Positions 53,074 through 61,323 of a stretch of 64,000 nt of DNA are shown here, piece after piece. The translations under genes and the position numbers were made by a program. Each line of letters begins with the position of its first letter. The stretch's first letter is position 1. Source of the DNA: UBA1924 sp963976625 (GTDB lineage: Bacteria > Planctomycetota > Phycisphaerae > Phycisphaerales > UBA1924); the NCBI GenBank assembly GCA_963976625.1, contig CAXBLA010000008.1, forward strand, positions 47,330 to 111,329. The letters run 5' to 3'. The notes beneath the pieces are model-generated. The model did no database searches and was not told where the DNA came from. It saw only the letters and a program-made list of their open reading frames with translations.

Positions 53074-54906
53074 TTACCAGTCGGTGTCTTCGATCCATTC
53101 GTACTCGCCGGTGAGGTCGTTGTAGTCGAAGTCGCGGGGGGCGGGGTCGTCCATGGGGATGGGGAAGAGGATCCAGTCGCCCCAGCGTTCCTTCGGTGGT
53201 GTCAGACCCTGGGCGTATTCCTTGGGGCCGGTGGTCCACTCGGGAGGCAGGACGGTGCGGACCTCGACTTCGATGATTTCCTTCTCGCCGGTGGTTTCGT
53301 TGATGACCAGCTTGTCCATCATGACGACGCTGTAGGCGGGTGTGGCGGCGTTGTCGGTGCGGTCATGGCCGAGGGAGTAGATGACGGGCATGGTGTTTGG
53401 GTCGTCTGGATCGCCCTGGCCGAGGTTCGGGCCGAGGATCTCGTAACGCAGTGGTTGGTTGGTGAAGGCGTCGATGGGGTCGAAGGGCATCAGGTCGGGG
53501 TCGTGGATTTGGATGGATTCGATGGCGGATGGGAACTGACCATGGCGCAGACGGTGGCGGTGGGCGGCGATGGCGGTGCGGAGGCCCAGAGCCCGTTGGG
53601 ATCGGGCGCGGAAGTCGCCGGTGATGGAATCGAGGGCGGGGACGAAGAGCTTGAGGTGGCGCTTGGCTTGCTCGGCCAGCTCCCAGTCGTGCTCGTCAAG
53701 GATCTCTTGGGCGGTGGTCGCGTCTTGGTCCCAGGGGAGCGTGCTGGCGGGTTCGATGGTCTGGAGGATCTGGTTGTACACCATGAGCACGCGCTGCATC
53801 GAGGGGTCGAGCTGGTCGTCGGGGGTGCTGATTGGGTCGGCGAGCTCGAACTGGAAGGAGTTGGTCTGGGCTGGGGTGGGGTTGTCGAGGACGCCGTACT
53901 TGTTGGTGAGCCTTCTGATGGAGTCGTGGAAGACCATCGCTTCGCCCTGCCAGCGGACCTTGAAGTTGTTGGGCTGGGCGAGGAGTTGCTCGAAGGTGCG
54001 GAGGTGTTCTTCGGTGAGCTGGTCGCGGTGGTGCTCGATGCCCCAGCTCATCAGCTCCATGGCTTTGTCTTGGATGGAGAACTCGACGAGCTGGCCGATG
54101 AGTGCGGGCAGGGCCGCGGCGTGGTGGGCGGAGTTGAAGAGCAGCTCGACGATTTCGACGAAGGTGTCGGGGTTGGCTTGCTCGAGCTCGTGGGCGCCTT
54201 TGCTCTTGAGGAAGTTGGTCATGCGCGAGAGGTCGCCGACCGATGGCAGGAAGACATTGGCCAGGGCGAGGTTGGCTTTGGGGTCGTATTCGAGTGGGCC
54301 CGGGTCGAAGTCGTTGTCGAACTCGACGATGGCGGCGTGGGCAGCGGGGCCGTAGGTGGTGCTGAGGACGCAGGCGAGGACGGGCTTGGCGAGGTCGCGT
54401 TTGAGCCCTTCGAGCAGCTCGTCGCTGATGGGCGAAGCGAGCGTGGGTTCGATGCGTGACCACTCGGCGGGCTCGTTGGGGAGGGTGCCGAACTCGTTGT
54501 TGCGGAGGTGGTCCGTTTGGTAGAGATCGTATTCGTGGCGTTTGTACCGCTCCATGTTCCATGTGAGCCCCGGCCAGGCTTTGTCTTCTTCGGGGACGGT
54601 TTCGAGCCAGGCGTTGTAGCTGGCGGCTGGGTTCCATACTGGCTTGTTGTCGGTCGGGCCATCAGGACCAGCGTTTGGATCGGTGTACCAGGGGGACCAG
54701 TTGTTGTGGGTGACGATTGACCAGTCGGGGGTGACTTGTTTGAGCTGGGCTTGGGTGAGCGGCGGGCCGAAGTGGCCGATGGGGCGCATGACGAGGAACC
54801 AGATCAGGATCATCGCCGCCGTGAAGTAGAGCGCGGAGAGGATCAGGTACTTGCGGAGTTTGATCGGCTTCTTGGTGCGTGGGCTCAGTGGGTTGAGTGG
54901 GTTCAT
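53074..54906 (-). CDS. single-pass membrane protein, paralogue family member B
   Basis: The 610-residue product has a basic N-terminus (TKKPIKLRKY), one transmembrane helix (LILSALYFTAAMILIWFLVM) and the same exported domain as member A: QVTPDWSIVTHNNWSPWYTD, EHHRDQLTEEHLRTFEQLL, WQGEAMVFHDSIRR and AHRHRLRHGQFPSAIESI. Genes A and B are adjacent on the same strand and look like a tandem duplication. TATACT lies 5 nt before the ATG at 54906. Confidence 0.65.
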   Translation of the reverse strand: MNPLNPLSPRTKKPIKLRKYLILSALYFTAAMILIWFLVMRPIGHFGPPLTQAQLKQVTPDWSIVTHNNWSPWYTDPNAGPDGPTDNKPVWNPAASYNAWLETVPEEDKAWPGLTWNMERYKRHEYDLYQTDHLRNNEFGTLPNEPAEWSRIEPTLASPISDELLEGLKRDLAKPVLACVLSTTYGPAAHAAIVEFDNDFDPGPLEYDPKANLALANVFLPSVGDLSRMTNFLKSKGAHELEQANPDTFVEIVELLFNSAHHAAALPALIGQLVEFSIQDKAMELMSWGIEHHRDQLTEEHLRTFEQLLAQPNNFKVRWQGEAMVFHDSIRRLTNKYGVLDNPTPAQTNSFQFELADPISTPDDQLDPSMQRVLMVYNQILQTIEPASTLPWDQDATTAQEILDEHDWELAEQAKRHLKLFVPALDSITGDFRARSQRALGLRTAIAAHRHRLRHGQFPSAIESIQIHDPDLMPFDPIDAFTNQPLRYEILGPNLGQGDPDDPNTMPVIYSLGHDRTDNAATPAYSVVMMDKLVINETTGEKEIIEVEVRTVLPPEWTTGPKEYAQGLTPPKERWGDWILFPIPMDDPAPRDFDYNDLTGEYEWIEDTDW

Positions 54907-54911
54907 GGGAG

Positions 54912-54917
54912 AGTATA
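54912..54917 (-). promoter_or_regulatory. -10 box TATACT of paralogue B
   Basis: TATACT is 5 nt upstream of the ATG at 54906; it abuts the AGC-rich repeat that starts at 54918. Confidence 0.55.
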
Positions 54918-54970
54918 AGAACAGCAAACCAACAAAGCAGCAGAGCTGCAGATCAGCAAACAAGAGGGGA
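54918..54970 (+). repeat. AGC-rich dispersed repeat, copy 1
   Basis: AGAACAGCAAACC...AGCAGCAGAGC...AGCAAACAAGAGGGGA matches copies near 58198, 61966 and 63915 and an inverted copy near 62150. Confidence 0.8.
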
Positions 54971-55252
54971 GCGCGTGCTTGCGGGGGCCCCGGAAAAACG
55001 GGTACCTCTGAGCGATGGAAGGCGTGATTCCGGAAGAGGGGTTGCAGGGGAGACTTCCCCTGCAGCGGTGAGCGAAACGATGGCCAGATTCAAGGTACCC
55101 AAACCCGTACCCGTGGGTTTGGCAGCCTTGAATCTCAGCGCACTGCTCAAAAACCAAGGTGACAAACCAAGGTGACAAACCCGTACCCGTGGGTTTGTCA
55201 CCTTGGTTGGGCATCATGATTGGTTGAGCGTGAGGGGGGGTCGCCCGTCGTG
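54971..55252 (+). other. non-coding region with a cluster of hairpins
   Basis: No gene is supported here. It holds hairpin A (55043-55064, 9-bp stem, GACT loop), hairpin B (55087-55134, 9-bp outer and 8-bp inner stems) and hairpin C (55165-55208, 18-bp stem). B and C share the loop GTACCCGT, which is complementary to ACGGGTAC at 54998-55005. A 13-bp tandem repeat (AACCAAGGTGACA) precedes hairpin C. Confidence 0.8.
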
Positions 55253-55258
55253 TATACT
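55253..55258 (+). promoter_or_regulatory. -10 box TATACT of zinc-ribbon gene 1
   Basis: TATACT is 6 nt upstream of the GTG at 55265. Confidence 0.55.
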
Positions 55259-55264
55259 CATCGC

Positions 55265-55900
55265 GTGCGTGTATGGCGTCCATCTCTGTTTGCGATTGTG
55301 TCGTTGCTGGTGCTGCTGGCGCTGGCGCAGGTGGCCAACCTGGCCATCGCGCACTTTGATATTGGGCGATCGCTGCTCACGACGCGGCTCGACGGCTCGT
55401 TTGCGACGCATGCGCCATCGGAGAGCGATCCGGTGGTCTGGCCCACGGTCCCCGATGAGGTGCTCGAGGAGCTTGGGGCGCCCTCGCGGTGGAGCCGAAC
55501 GATCTACAACACGCACAGCTGGACATTCGTTGAATGGCTCGATGAAGAATCGACCACCCGGTATCGCAGCCGACTCATCGAGACCCACCACGGCTCCCCC
55601 CTGCCGGTGTACGCCAAGAAATATGTGATGGCGGATCGCTCGGGCACCTACGCCATGATCTGGCCCATCGACGGGGGGTTGGAGGACGACGCCGCCACGA
55701 CCTATCACCCGCTGGGGCTGATCGTCAATCCGATCGTGTTTGCCCTGCCCATCTGGGCGGCGATGCTGCTCTTGCGTCAGCTGCTGCTGCTCGAGCGTCG
55801 GCGTCGGCGACGAGCCCGCGGGCAGTGCACGCGGTGTGCCTACGACCTGCGGGGGCTGACGATCCTCACCACCTGCCCCGAGTGCGGAACAGCCGTCTGA
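55265..55900 (+). CDS. two-helix membrane protein with C-terminal zinc ribbon, copy 1
   Basis: The 211-residue product has an N-terminal helix (SLFAIVSLLVLLALAQV), an exported domain with DPVVWPTVPDEVLEELGAPS, a second helix (LIVNPIVFALPIWAAMLLL), a basic linker and a zinc ribbon CTRCAYDLRGL...CPECG (two CxxC). The family is common in planctomycetes and of unknown function. The GTG start is set by the TATACT box 6 nt away; there is no ribosome binding site. A paralogue follows 20 nt after its stop codon. Confidence 0.75.
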   Translation: MRVWRPSLFAIVSLLVLLALAQVANLAIAHFDIGRSLLTTRLDGSFATHAPSESDPVVWPTVPDEVLEELGAPSRWSRTIYNTHSWTFVEWLDEESTTRYRSRLIETHHGSPLPVYAKKYVMADRSGTYAMIWPIDGGLEDDAATTYHPLGLIVNPIVFALPIWAAMLLLRQLLLLERRRRRRARGQCTRCAYDLRGLTILTTCPECGTAV

Positions 55901-55909
55901 GCCATCGCG

Positions 55910-55915
55910 TATACT
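55910..55915 (+). promoter_or_regulatory. -10 box TATACT of zinc-ribbon gene 2
   Basis: TATACT is 5 nt upstream of the ATG at 55921 and lies only 10 nt after the stop codon of copy 1, so the second gene has its own promoter. Confidence 0.55.
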
Positions 55916-55920
55916 CGACC

Positions 55921-56598
55921 ATGCCCCGCCGATTGTCGATCCCCAAACCATCCCGCTTCGCGATCATCTCCCTGCTGATCCTCCTCGCCCTCGCCCAGGC
56001 GGCCAACCTCGTCATCGCCCACTATGACATCGAGGGCGAGCTGTTGATCCCGCGCAAGACCGGCTGGTTTCCAACAGCGAACCCATCGCCGAGCGATCCC
56101 GTCCGCTGGCCAAAGATCCCTGACCAAGTGCTCGAATTCCTCGGCCCGCCGACAAGCGCGAGCAGCACGAGCTACCGCTTGAGCAGATCGGTCACGATCG
56201 AATGGAATGATGACCAACTGCCCCGCCCGCTGCACAGCCGACTGTACATGCAAGAGTTCGGCTACCCGCTGCCCGTGCATTCGACCAAGGGCGTGTATTT
56301 AAAATTTACCACACTCCAACACATCACGCAGGGCAACTCCATGATCTGGCCCGTCCTCGGCGGCACCGAAGAAGACGCCGCCACCACCTACCACCCGATC
56401 GGGCTCATCCTCAACCCGATCATCTACGCGATCCCGGTGTGGTTCCTGTTCTCGCTGATGTTTTTCCTGCTCTCTCGCCTGCTCCGGCGATTCAATCGCA
56501 ACCACCGACTATCCCTCGGCCTCTGCCCATACTGCGCCTACCAAGTCAACGACCTCCCCACCTGCCCCGAGTGCGGCACGCCCATCACGCCCACATAG
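55921..56598 (+). CDS. two-helix membrane protein with C-terminal zinc ribbon, copy 2
   Basis: The 225-residue paralogue of copy 1 has the same order: helix (FAIISLLILLALAQAANLV), DPVRWPKIPDQVLEFLGPPT, second helix (LILNPIIYAIPVWFLFSLMF), basic linker, and CPYCAYQVNDLPTCPECG. The ribbon is three residues shorter than in copy 1. The pair is a tandem duplication in which each copy kept a -10 box just before its start codon. Confidence 0.75.
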   Translation: MPRRLSIPKPSRFAIISLLILLALAQAANLVIAHYDIEGELLIPRKTGWFPTANPSPSDPVRWPKIPDQVLEFLGPPTSASSTSYRLSRSVTIEWNDDQLPRPLHSRLYMQEFGYPLPVHSTKGVYLKFTTLQHITQGNSMIWPVLGGTEEDAATTYHPIGLILNPIIYAIPVWFLFSLMFFLLSRLLRRFNRNHRLSLGLCPYCAYQVNDLPTCPECGTPITPT

Positions 56599-56635
56599 AA
56601 AAACCCCCGCGACAATCAAAGGATCGTCGAGGGGG
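56599..56635 (-). terminator. terminator downstream of tRNA-Arg
   Basis: An imperfect 14-bp stem (56604-56617 with 56622-56635) is followed on the minus strand by a T run. It could also serve the plus-strand zinc-ribbon gene. Confidence 0.75.
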
Positions 56636-56643
56636 TCTTGATA

Positions 56644-56717
56644 CGATTCCGCTGAGATTCGAACTCAGAACCTCTGGCTTCGGAGGCCAACGCTCTATCC
56701 AGTTGAGCTACGGAACC
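56644..56717 (-). tRNA. tRNA-Arg (anticodon CCG)
   Basis: The 74-nt cloverleaf has acceptor stem GGTTCCG/CGGAATC, D-arm AGCTCAACTGGATAGAGC, anticodon loop CTCCGAA and T-arm around GTTCGAATC. It decodes CGG. CCA is not encoded. No duplicated tRNA 3' end suggesting an integrated element was seen nearby. Confidence 0.95.
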
Positions 56718-56781
56718 TGTTTCATGTCAGCCGCCCGGCCTTCGCCCGGCGCTGGGGAGAGTCTACGATGCTCCCAAGCCA

Positions 56782-58236
56782 ATGGCAATCGCACGCACCA
56801 ATCACTCTGACATCACCCGGTGGTACGGGCCTCTGGCCTGTGGGTGTGGCGCAGGATCAAGACCACAGGCGGGACGCCTGTGCCACCAAGAACGGGATGG
56901 GGCACCTGCACCCCAGCCCACCCCACTGGCGGCGGTGCTGGTGCTGTCGTTTCTGGGGTCGCTGGGCACCGGGGCGATCACCAATGGGTTCTCGTTTATT
57001 GCCAGCGAGGCGCTGGGCTATGGGCGGGCGATGAACCTGATGCTGGCGCTGGCGCTGGGGGGGAGCTATGTCCTTGGGGCGCTCTTGGTTGGCTGGCTGA
57101 TGGGGCGGCAGGTTGGCGGACTGGTGGGCCAACGCCTGACCCGCCATGGGCGGCTGGGGTGGCTCTCGCCCAAGCGATTGCTGGCGATCGTGCTGGTGGT
57201 GATCGCGATCGCTTGCCAGCTGCCGATCGTTGCCCAGTATTGGTTCCCGCAGTATCGCCAAGCTGCGTTGTGGGCGTTTATGCTGATCTTCTCGCCGGCG
57301 ACGGGGGTGTTCTGGCCCATCGTCGAGGCGTACCTCTCGGGCGGGCGATCCGGCAAGGGGCTGCGGTCGGCGATCGGGCGGTTCAATATCACCTGGTCGA
57401 TCGCGTTGGTGGTTGCGTTCTGGGCGATGGCGCCTTTGTTGGCGCATGACCCGTTCTTGATCATCGCGGTGCTTGGGGTGTTGCAGCTGGGGATGTGCGG
57501 GGTGTTGCGGTGGTTCCCGGATCAGCCGCCAACCCACCCGCCGGCGCATGTACCAGAACACCACGAGCCCCACCCGGCGATCTATGTGCCGTTGTTGACG
57601 CTGTTCCGGGCGTTGCTGATCGGGTCGTACATTGTGCTGGCGGCGCTTGCGCCGCTGCTGCCGATTGTGGAGGATCGGCTGGGGGTGGCGGTGCATTGGT
57701 TGACGCCTCTGGCCAGCGCGTGGCTGAGCGCTCGGGTGGTGCTGTTCCTGGTCTTCGAGCGATGGCACGGCTGGCACGGTCGGTGGTGGACGCCTTGGAC
57801 GGGGATGGGGTTGTTGTTGGTTGGGTTTAGTGCGTGCATGGTGTCGCCGATGGTTGCGGATACTTTCGAGAGCACCCGTGTTGGATTGGGCGCGCTGATG
57901 GGCGGGCTGATTGTGATGGGTGTGGGGATGGCGATGACTTATTATGGCGCGCTGTATTACGCGATGGCGATTGGGGGTTCGGGCGGTGGCGGAGAGCACG
58001 CGTCCCAGATCCGGGCGAGCGCCAAGCATGAAGCCGTCATCGGGCTGGGGTACACGATCGGGCCGATGTGTGGGTTGGTGGCGCTGTGGATCGCGGGAGA
58101 GGACCATGCCCAGAGCCTCGACGCGTTCCGCGGGTGGGTGATCGTGCTGGTGAGCCTGAGCGTGGTGGTGTGCACGGGGGTTGGGCTGCGGGGGATAAAG
58201 AACAGCAAAGCGGAAAAGCAGCAGAGCAGCAGATAA
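56782..58236 (+). CDS. MFS-like transporter, uncertain N-terminus
   Basis: The product has about 11-12 transmembrane helices typical of the major facilitator superfamily (AVLVLSFLGSLGTGAITNGF, LMLALALGGSYVLGALLVGW, AFMLIFSPATGVFWPIVEAYL, LGALMGGLIVMGVGMAMTYY). Substrate is unknown. The first 51 residues before helix 1 are encoded partly by a repeat (about 56824-56885), and the last residues NSKAEKQQSSR by the AGC-rich repeat, so both ends appear altered by repeat DNA. True starts could be GTG 56935 or 56941, since no well-placed ATG exists inside. Confidence 0.65.
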   Translation: MAIARTNHSDITRWYGPLACGCGAGSRPQAGRLCHQERDGAPAPQPTPLAAVLVLSFLGSLGTGAITNGFSFIASEALGYGRAMNLMLALALGGSYVLGALLVGWLMGRQVGGLVGQRLTRHGRLGWLSPKRLLAIVLVVIAIACQLPIVAQYWFPQYRQAALWAFMLIFSPATGVFWPIVEAYLSGGRSGKGLRSAIGRFNITWSIALVVAFWAMAPLLAHDPFLIIAVLGVLQLGMCGVLRWFPDQPPTHPPAHVPEHHEPHPAIYVPLLTLFRALLIGSYIVLAALAPLLPIVEDRLGVAVHWLTPLASAWLSARVVLFLVFERWHGWHGRWWTPWTGMGLLLVGFSACMVSPMVADTFESTRVGLGALMGGLIVMGVGMAMTYYGALYYAMAIGGSGGGGEHASQIRASAKHEAVIGLGYTIGPMCGLVALWIAGEDHAQSLDAFRGWVIVLVSLSVVVCTGVGLRGIKNSKAEKQQSSR

Positions 58237-58243
58237 GAGGGGA
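58198..58243 (+). repeat. AGC-rich dispersed repeat, copy 2
   Basis: AAAGAACAGCAAAGCGG and AAAAGCAGCAGAGCAGCAGA...AAGAGGGGA overlap the stop codon of the MFS-like gene and contribute its last residues. Confidence 0.85.
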
Positions 58244-58383
58244 TCACGCGGGGATTGGCGGAGATGCTGCGTGGTGGGCGGCATTTACGCTAGAAAGGCC
58301 GATTTATAGGTTGTGCTCCAACCAATATTGATATAGACTTATATGGAACCCCTCCCGGACGCCCATCAAAGCTGGAGCCCACC

Positions 58384-59772
58384 ATGCGAGCGATCAACCA
58401 AAGCCAGCCACAAGTCCAAAGCAAGCCCGTCAAGGCAGCCGCACTCGCCCTGTTCACCGCTCTGCTGACCGCCACCACCGCGCTGGCGATGGGCCCGAGC
58501 CCCGCCGAGCCGACCTTCTCGGAGGACGCCCAGTTCATCCCCGCGGACCTGCCGCAGGGCCACACCTTCGGCCAGCATGTCTCGCTCGACAACGGGCTCT
58601 TCTCCGTCGGGGCCATCTACTACGACGACAAAGGCGACGGGTACTCCACCGCGTACAGCTTCAAGCGTTCTGATCTCGAGGGCGGCTTTGAGCTCCAAGC
58701 CGACGCCAAGGCATCCATCCACAGCATCGGCCCACGCACCGCCATCAGCGACGGCGTGCTGGCCACCAGCGTCGTCGCCAACGCCGACCGCAACTACGCC
58801 CGCTCGATCTACCTCTACAACGCGACCGACGGCTCCCTCCTCCGCGAGATCACCCCGCCCGACACCGCACCACACCGCTTGTACGGGCGGACCCTCGTGA
58901 TCAACGACGGGCTCCTGGGCGTCGGTGCCTTCTACGATGACGACGAGTACACGGGCGTGCTCTATATCTACGATGTCACGACCGGCGACCTGCTGCACAC
59001 GCTCGTCGCAGACGACGCCATGCCCGGCGACGCCTTCGCCAGCAGCATCGCGATCAACGACGGCCTGATCGCCGTGGGCGCTTCGGGGCACGATGCGCTG
59101 GGCCCGAGCTCGGGCGCCATCTACCTCTTCGACGCGACCACCGGGACGCAGCTCCGCAAGTTGCTCGCCGACGACGGACGACTCAACGGCAAGCTCGGTC
59201 AGCAGGTCTCTATGGAAGACGGGCTCGTCGTCGCCGGGGTCAGCAACGACTGGGACAACGGCTCCTACGCCGGGGCGATGTACCTCTTCGATGCCGACAC
59301 GGGCGACCAGATCGCCAAGGTCTTCCCAGACAACCCACGCTCGTATGACTACTTCGGCTCCGCGATCGCCATCAGCGACGGGATCATCGCGGTGGGCGCT
59401 GAGGGCTATGAGCTCAACAAGCAGAACCGCGTGGGCACCGCGTACCTCTTCGATGCCCGCACGGGTACGCAGCTCGCCCAGCTGCTGCCAAGCGACCCCG
59501 CCAACAGCTTCTTCTTCGCCAGCTCGATCGACCTCGACGGCCCAGAGCTCCTCGTCGGATCGTACGGCCCGGTGTACTTCTACAATGTCAACACGATCAT
59601 CTGCCCGGCGGACCTGACCGGCGATCGCGCCCTGGACTTCTTCGATGTCTCGGCGTTCCTTGATGCCTTCGCCAAACAACAACCCAGCGCGGACTTCACC
59701 GGCGACGGCGCGTTCGACTTCTTCGATGTCTCGGCCTTCCTCGACCACTTCGCCGCGGGCTGCCCGGAGTGA
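58384..59772 (+). CDS. secreted FG-GAP/beta-propeller-like protein with C-terminal dockerin pair
   Basis: The 462-residue product has a signal peptide (cleaved near ALAM), about seven repeats such as GAIYLFDATTGTQLRKLLADDG and DGLIAVGASGHD, with an FG-GAP-like beta-propeller pattern, and two GC-type dockerin repeats at the end (DFFDVSAFLDAF, DFFDVSAFLDHF). It is similar in design to the gene at 1.0 kb but not an obvious duplicate. TGGAG lies about 7 nt before the ATG. Confidence 0.85.
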   Translation: MRAINQSQPQVQSKPVKAAALALFTALLTATTALAMGPSPAEPTFSEDAQFIPADLPQGHTFGQHVSLDNGLFSVGAIYYDDKGDGYSTAYSFKRSDLEGGFELQADAKASIHSIGPRTAISDGVLATSVVANADRNYARSIYLYNATDGSLLREITPPDTAPHRLYGRTLVINDGLLGVGAFYDDDEYTGVLYIYDVTTGDLLHTLVADDAMPGDAFASSIAINDGLIAVGASGHDALGPSSGAIYLFDATTGTQLRKLLADDGRLNGKLGQQVSMEDGLVVAGVSNDWDNGSYAGAMYLFDADTGDQIAKVFPDNPRSYDYFGSAIAISDGIIAVGAEGYELNKQNRVGTAYLFDARTGTQLAQLLPSDPANSFFFASSIDLDGPELLVGSYGPVYFYNVNTIICPADLTGDRALDFFDVSAFLDAFAKQQPSADFTGDGAFDFFDVSAFLDHFAAGCPE

Positions 59773-59804
59773 GCTCAGTGGTGTCGGGAGCCGGGCATCT
59801 CCAA

Positions 59805-60497
59805 TCAGGCACCGACCCATTGGAAGATACTCTTCTGCTGCCCATATGCTCGCACGCCAGCTTGCTCGAGCCGCTGTGCCAAGACATCGAGCAACTCGCT
59901 TCGAGCCCAGAGCAGATAACCCGCGTAGCAACTGTAAGAGTGGTACTCCTGCACATACCCGATGGCGGCATACCGCTCAAGCAGCTCGCCGAGTAACTCT
60001 TGAGATGGGGCTGCACAAAATCCGTGACTACGCTCGAATAGATTCACAACATCATCAACTACGACTGAACGCTCTAAATCCTCGCCGCTCTGCGCAAACA
60101 AATCGACTGACAGCCGCTCGAGACTACGCTCGCGCTCCACACCACGCAGATCAATCGCAGCGTGGCCGATGCACACCTCGTCGGATGGATGCTCATTGCA
60201 AGGCACATCGCTCGGAGCATACAGCTTGCGAAAAGATTGCGATAAACTGTTCTCAATGTTCAGCGATTCCTTGTCGAAGTACGCACAGTTGAACCGCCGA
60301 TAGTCATTGGAACACGCATTGGCAAGTACACTGTTCAAGCCAAACACCCCAACTTCAGGCTCTCGCGACGAGATGGCGATCACACCATACGAACGATCAG
60401 CCAGCTCGTAGGTTGCGCCGTAGGCCTTCTTGGGCCACACTGTAACCCACTCGGCGAGGTCCTGTGTGTCGAGGGTTTGGTAGCTGTAGTCACTCAT
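59805..60497 (-). CDS. hypothetical protein
   Basis: I do not recognise this 230-residue product (MSDYSYQTLDTQDLAEWV). It has no signal peptide or membrane segment, and eight cysteines scattered through the sequence. Base composition looks slightly more AT-rich than that of nth just upstream. The ATG at 60497, 5 nt after the nth stop and with AAGG upstream, puts it last in the nth operon. Confidence 0.55.
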   Translation of the reverse strand: MSDYSYQTLDTQDLAEWVTVWPKKAYGATYELADRSYGVIAISSREPEVGVFGLNSVLANACSNDYRRFNCAYFDKESLNIENSLSQSFRKLYAPSDVPCNEHPSDEVCIGHAAIDLRGVERERSLERLSVDLFAQSGEDLERSVVVDDVVNLFERSHGFCAAPSQELLGELLERYAAIGYVQEYHSYSCYAGYLLWARSELLDVLAQRLEQAGVRAYGQQKSIFQWVGA

Positions 60498-60501
60498 CGC
60501 C

Positions 60502-61323
60502 TTACTTCTTGCCCGCCTTCTTCGCGACCTTCTTACTCGCCTTCTTCTTCCCACTCTTCGGCGGCAGCACATCCCCGCACCGCTTGCCGAACTGCTGACA
60601 GATCGGATGCTCGTGCGTGCAGTTGGGCCTGGCCGTGCAGTTGTAGCGGCCGTGGAAGACCATCTGGTGGCCCAGGCGTGACCAGTGGGCGCGTGGGAAG
60701 AGGGCCATGAGCTTCTTCTCGATCTGTGCGGTGTTGGCGTAGGGCTCGTCGGAGAAGCCCCAGCGCCAGCTCAGGCGTTGGATGTGGGTGTCGACGGTGA
60801 AGCCGTCGTTGATCCCGAAGGCGTTGCCCAGGACGACATTGGCGGTCTTGCGGGCCACACCCCGCAGCTTGAGCAGGTCGGTCATGTTGCTGGGGATCTG
60901 GCCATCGAAGTCTTCGCAGACCATGGTCATCGAGGCGTGGATGGACTTGGCCTTGTTGCGGAAGAGCCCGATGGTTTTGACATAGGGCTCGATGCCCTCT
61001 GGGGACGAAGCCGCGTAGTCCGCGGGGGTCTTGAACTTCTTAAACAGTCCGGGGGTGGCTTTGTTGACGCCCGCGTCGGTGGACTGGGCGCTCAAGATCG
61101 TGGCGATCAAGAGCTCGTGGGCGTTGGAGAACTCGAGCTCGCAGTAGGCGTCGGGGTACTCCTTCTGGAGCATGTCGTCGATCGCCTTGGCCTTCTTCTT
61201 CTGGGCGGGCGTCACCTTGGGGAGGGCGAAGGGGATGTCGCGGAGCCCCTTGGGGTTGTCCTTGCCCTTTGGGTGCTCGGGGGCGTCGGTGCGTTCGACA
61301 TAGCTGCTCAGTGGTTCGCTCAT
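60502..61323 (-). CDS. nth: endonuclease III
   Basis: Nth removes oxidised pyrimidines and cuts the strand by its lyase activity. The 273-residue product has LLKLRGVARKTANVVLGNAF with the catalytic Lys, VDTHIQRL with the Asp, and a C-terminal four-Cys region. Cys spacing is C-x5-C-x6-C-x6-C instead of the usual C-x6-C-x2-C-x5-C of the 4Fe-4S cluster. The tail is Lys-rich (SGKKKASKKVAKKAGKK). The start overlaps the stop of the upstream gene (ATGA). Confidence 0.92.
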   Translation of the reverse strand: MSEPLSSYVERTDAPEHPKGKDNPKGLRDIPFALPKVTPAQKKKAKAIDDMLQKEYPDAYCELEFSNAHELLIATILSAQSTDAGVNKATPGLFKKFKTPADYAASSPEGIEPYVKTIGLFRNKAKSIHASMTMVCEDFDGQIPSNMTDLLKLRGVARKTANVVLGNAFGINDGFTVDTHIQRLSWRWGFSDEPYANTAQIEKKLMALFPRAHWSRLGHQMVFHGRYNCTARPNCTHEHPICQQFGKRCGDVLPPKSGKKKASKKVAKKAGKK

